From Microbacteriaceae bacterium X2B (GTDB lineage Bacteria > Actinomycetota > Actinomycetes > Actinomycetales > Microbacteriaceae): 64,000 bases of DNA. Each line of letters opens with the position of its first letter. The stretch's first letter is position 1. The notes beneath the pieces were generated by a model, which saw only the letters and a list, made by a program, of their open reading frames with translations, had not been told where the DNA came from and did no database searches. The stretch spans positions 20,538 to 84,537 of the forward strand of contig SCPB01000007.1 of assembly GCA_005502445.1 (NCBI GenBank), given 5' to 3'. The position numbers were made by a program, and so were the translations under genes. Of the stretch, positions 61,806 through 64,000 are shown piece after piece.

Positions 61806-63341
61806 GTGACGGACGAGAGGCCGCTGCGTCGCCGGGCGACGGGCGAGAACGGGGCCGCAGGCCCCGCATCCTCGACGACCGGTCAGGATGCTCGCCGCTC
61901 GCTCGCCGCCCGCACCGGTCTCACGGCTCTGCTGCAGCGCCACCCGCGCGTGCTCGTGATCACGGCGCTCTCGCTGGCGTTCCTGCTTCTGGGAACCGGG
62001 TCGGTGCTGGCCGGCGTCGCGGCCGGCTCGACCCAGGCGGCGCCCGCGCCGACGGTGTCGGCGACCGGCTCGGCACCGACGCCCGAGCCGACGCGTGCGC
62101 CGCCGAGCATCGCCACCGGCCCCACGCGACTGCGCACGTGCTCGATCGCCGCGCTCGCGCAGGACGGCCGACTCGGCGACTTCGTCGGCGCCGTCGTCGA
62201 CGCCGAGACCGGCGAACTGCTCTTCGACCGCGCGGCGACGACGCCCGCGCGCCACGGCAGCGTGCTCAAGGTGCTCACCGCCGCCGCGGCGCTGCGCGTC
62301 CTCGGGCCCGACCACCAGCTCGTCACGCGCGTCGAGGCCGGCTCCGCGCCCGGGCAGATCGTGCTCGTCGGCGGCGGCGACGCCACCCTCAGCGCCCTCG
62401 CCCCCGGACAGGAGAGCGTGTACGCGGGGGCGCCGAAGCTCGCCGACCTGGCCGCGCAGACCGTCGCCGCCTACGCCGCAGCGAATCCGGATGCCCCCGA
62501 GATCACCGAGGTGATCCTCGACGCCGACTACTGGAACCCCGCCGACAAGTGGGACCCCTCGTGGGAGCGCAGCGAGCAGACGATCGGCTACCAGTCCGAG
62601 GTCACGGCCCTGCAGGTCGACGGCGACCGGCAGAACCCGACGTTCGACACGAGCCCCCGATCGACCGACCCGGTTAGCCGTGCCGGCGAGGCCTTCGCCT
62701 TCGCTCTCGACGCGGCGGGGAATCCGGGTGGGCGGCCGGGCATCCGCGTCGGCGCCTCGAACGGCGGCACCGAGCTGGCCGTGGCGCGCTCGCAGCCCGT
62801 CGGCCGGCTCATCGGCAAGATGCTGCTCAACAGCGACAACACGCTCGCTGAGATGCTCGCGCGGGTCGTGTCGAAGGAGTCCGGCTTCGACGGCTCGGCC
62901 GCCTCGCTCACGCCCGCGTTCGCCGCCGCACTGCAGGGGTACGGCGTGACTCTCGACCCGGCCATGGTGATCCGCGACGGCTCCGGACTCAGCCACCTCA
63001 ACGCGGTGTCGCCGCTCTACTACGCCAAGCTCTTCGATGTGATCGCCGACGGCGGGCAGAACCTCTCGGTGCTGAGCGCGGGCCTGCCGGTCGCGGGGAA
63101 GTCGGGCTCGCTCGCGAGCCGCTTCACCGGCGACGCGTCGGTAGCGCGCGGCAGCGTTGCCGCCAAGACCGGGTGGATCACGACCGCCTATTCGCTCAGC
63201 GGCATCATCACGGCTGCCGACGGCAGGAGGCTGACCTTCGCCTTCTCGGCGATCGGCGACGTCGACGGCTCAGCACGTACGGCGCTCGACCTGCTCACCG
63301 CCGGCGCCTATCGCTGCGGCGGCAACCTCTCGAACAACTGA
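61806..63341 (+). CDS. dacB: D-Ala-D-Ala carboxypeptidase/endopeptidase (PBP4, S13 family)
   Basis: The 511-residue protein has a cytoplasmic N-terminus of about 48 residues, one membrane helix (about 49-70), a Pro/Thr linker and an S13 peptidase domain. Active-site motifs are HGSVLKVLTAAAAL (SxxK, near residue 151), LLNSDNTLAEML (SxN) and AAKTGWITTAY (KTG). It trims peptidoglycan peptides outside the membrane. The GTG start lies 6 nt after TATCAT (61794-61799), a leaderless layout. Confidence 0.92.
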   Translation: MTDERPLRRRATGENGAAGPASSTTGQDARRSLAARTGLTALLQRHPRVLVITALSLAFLLLGTGSVLAGVAAGSTQAAPAPTVSATGSAPTPEPTRAPPSIATGPTRLRTCSIAALAQDGRLGDFVGAVVDAETGELLFDRAATTPARHGSVLKVLTAAAALRVLGPDHQLVTRVEAGSAPGQIVLVGGGDATLSALAPGQESVYAGAPKLADLAAQTVAAYAAANPDAPEITEVILDADYWNPADKWDPSWERSEQTIGYQSEVTALQVDGDRQNPTFDTSPRSTDPVSRAGEAFAFALDAAGNPGGRPGIRVGASNGGTELAVARSQPVGRLIGKMLLNSDNTLAEMLARVVSKESGFDGSAASLTPAFAAALQGYGVTLDPAMVIRDGSGLSHLNAVSPLYYAKLFDVIADGGQNLSVLSAGLPVAGKSGSLASRFTGDASVARGSVAAKTGWITTAYSLSGIITAADGRRLTFAFSAIGDVDGSARTALDLLTAGAYRCGGNLSNN

Positions 63342-63378
63342 CCGGCCGCCGCATCGGAGCCCACCCTCAGGAGGTCGC

Positions 63379-63963
63379 ATGACCCGTGCACTGCTCATCA
63401 TCGACGTGCAGAACGACTTCACCGAGGGCGGTGCCCTCGGGGTCGAGGGCGGGGCGGCCGTGGCCGCCGCCGTCACCGCCTACGCGCGGTCGCACCGGCA
63501 CGAGTACGCCGTCGTCATCGCCTCGCGCGACTGGCACGACGCCGACGGCGACAACGGGGGCCACTTCGCCCGGGATGCCGCCCCCGACTACGCCGTCACG
63601 TGGCCTGTTCACTGCGTGGCCGGCACCGCGGGCGCCGACTACCACCCCGCGATCGACCAGGCGCTCATCGACGTGCACGTGCGCAAAGGGCAGGGCGTGC
63701 CCGCCTACTCGATCTTCGAGGGGACGGCCGACGACGGCCGCTCGGTTCCCGAGCTGCTCGACGACGTCGCCGTCGACGAGGTCGACGTCGTCGGCATCGC
63801 GACCGACTACTGCGTGCGGGCCTCGGCGCTCGACGCGCTCGCCGCGGGCCGTCGGGTGCGCGTGCTGAGCGACCTCGTGGCGGGAGTCGCCCCCGGCTCG
63901 AGCGCGGCGGCCCTCGCCGAGCTGGCCGCCGCCGGCGCGCGGGTCGAACCCGCGGCATCCTGA
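63379..63963 (+). CDS. pncA: Nicotinamidase PncA (isochorismatase family)
   Basis: The 194-residue enzyme hydrolyses nicotinamide to nicotinate in NAD salvage. The catalytic triad is visible: Asp in LLIIDVQNDFTEGG, Lys in HVRKGQGVPAYS and Cys in GIATDYCVRASAL. Metal ligands are in ASRDWHDADGD and GGHFA. AGGAGG lies 5 nt before the ATG. The remaining 37 bases of the window show no feature. Confidence 0.94.
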   Translation: MTRALLIIDVQNDFTEGGALGVEGGAAVAAAVTAYARSHRHEYAVVIASRDWHDADGDNGGHFARDAAPDYAVTWPVHCVAGTAGADYHPAIDQALIDVHVRKGQGVPAYSIFEGTADDGRSVPELLDDVAVDEVDVVGIATDYCVRASALDALAAGRRVRVLSDLVAGVAPGSSAAALAELAAAGARVEPAAS

Positions 63964-64000
63964 CCTGTCTCGCGACCCTCCTGGCCGCCCGGCGCCCCGC

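Overview
The window is high-GC, densely coded bacterial DNA from an actinobacterium. The evidence is carD-ispDF-cysS-rlmB synteny, SenX3/RegX3 with PhoU, a GlnR-type regulator, a SigK/RskA pair, a MutT1-type Nudix/phosphatase next to ppk, Tat-exported phosphatases, and many start codons placed 6-7 nt after a TANNNT -10 box (leaderless mRNAs). Gene content looks most like Micrococcales, probably Microbacteriaceae; that placement is an inference.

Positions 1-23.9 kb are an accessory carbon-catabolism region. It starts with the 3' end of an epoxide-hydrolase-like gene. Next is a ribose-type ABC importer (binding protein, permease, ATPase, permease) ending in a PepD-like dipeptidase. A convergent SorC-family regulator follows. 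Divergent from it runs a tightly coupled operon: an AraM-like polyol-phosphate dehydrogenase, FGGY kinase, AraL/NagD-like HAD phosphatase, TPP-dependent E1 alpha and beta, a free-standing lipoyl protein, a class II aldolase, an E2 catalytic domain without its lipoyl domain, and a lipoate ligase-like protein. Facing it is a second ribose-type ABC importer operon that ends in glpD and glpK. The first importer, the dehydrogenase operon and the second importer each have a 17-bp-spaced sigma70-type promoter with an inverted repeat at or just after the start point. This block is the best candidate for an undescribed pathway.

Positions 24-28 kb hold a conserved small protein, a structured RNA leader, a cupredoxin lipoprotein, a four-histidine helical lipoprotein, a small membrane protein and a SigK/RskA-type sigma/anti-sigma pair. 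Positions 28-35.5 kb carry pstSCAB, with an 11-bp-phased PHO box, and mutT1-ppk. Positions 35.5-37.7 kb are an arsenic module: an aquaglyceroporin-like channel, an ArsR/ArsC fusion and a second ArsC, with a shared operator motif. Positions 38-48 kb contain glnR, small membrane proteins, a nitrobindin-like protein, ygfZ, a FUSC-type membrane protein, a methyltransferase, gpmA, a VapBC-type toxin-antitoxin pair, phoU and senX3-regX3. Positions 48-52.6 kb are the lpqE-like/carD/ispDF/cysS/rlmB block. Positions 52.5-58.2 kb hold two Tat-exported phosphatases, a kinase-like DUF4032 protein and an MsiK/UgpC-type ATPase. Positions 58.4-64 kb hold a DsbA-like membrane protein, tRNA-Thr(TGT), a CAP-domain secreted protein, a Gfo/Idh/MocA oxidoreductase, dacB and pncA.

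Phosphate physiology recurs: sensing (SenX3/RegX3/PhoU), uptake (PstSCAB), polyphosphate (Ppk) and secreted phosphatases, with PHO-box-like repeats at three places. I saw no CRISPR array, insertion sequence, prophage or rRNA.
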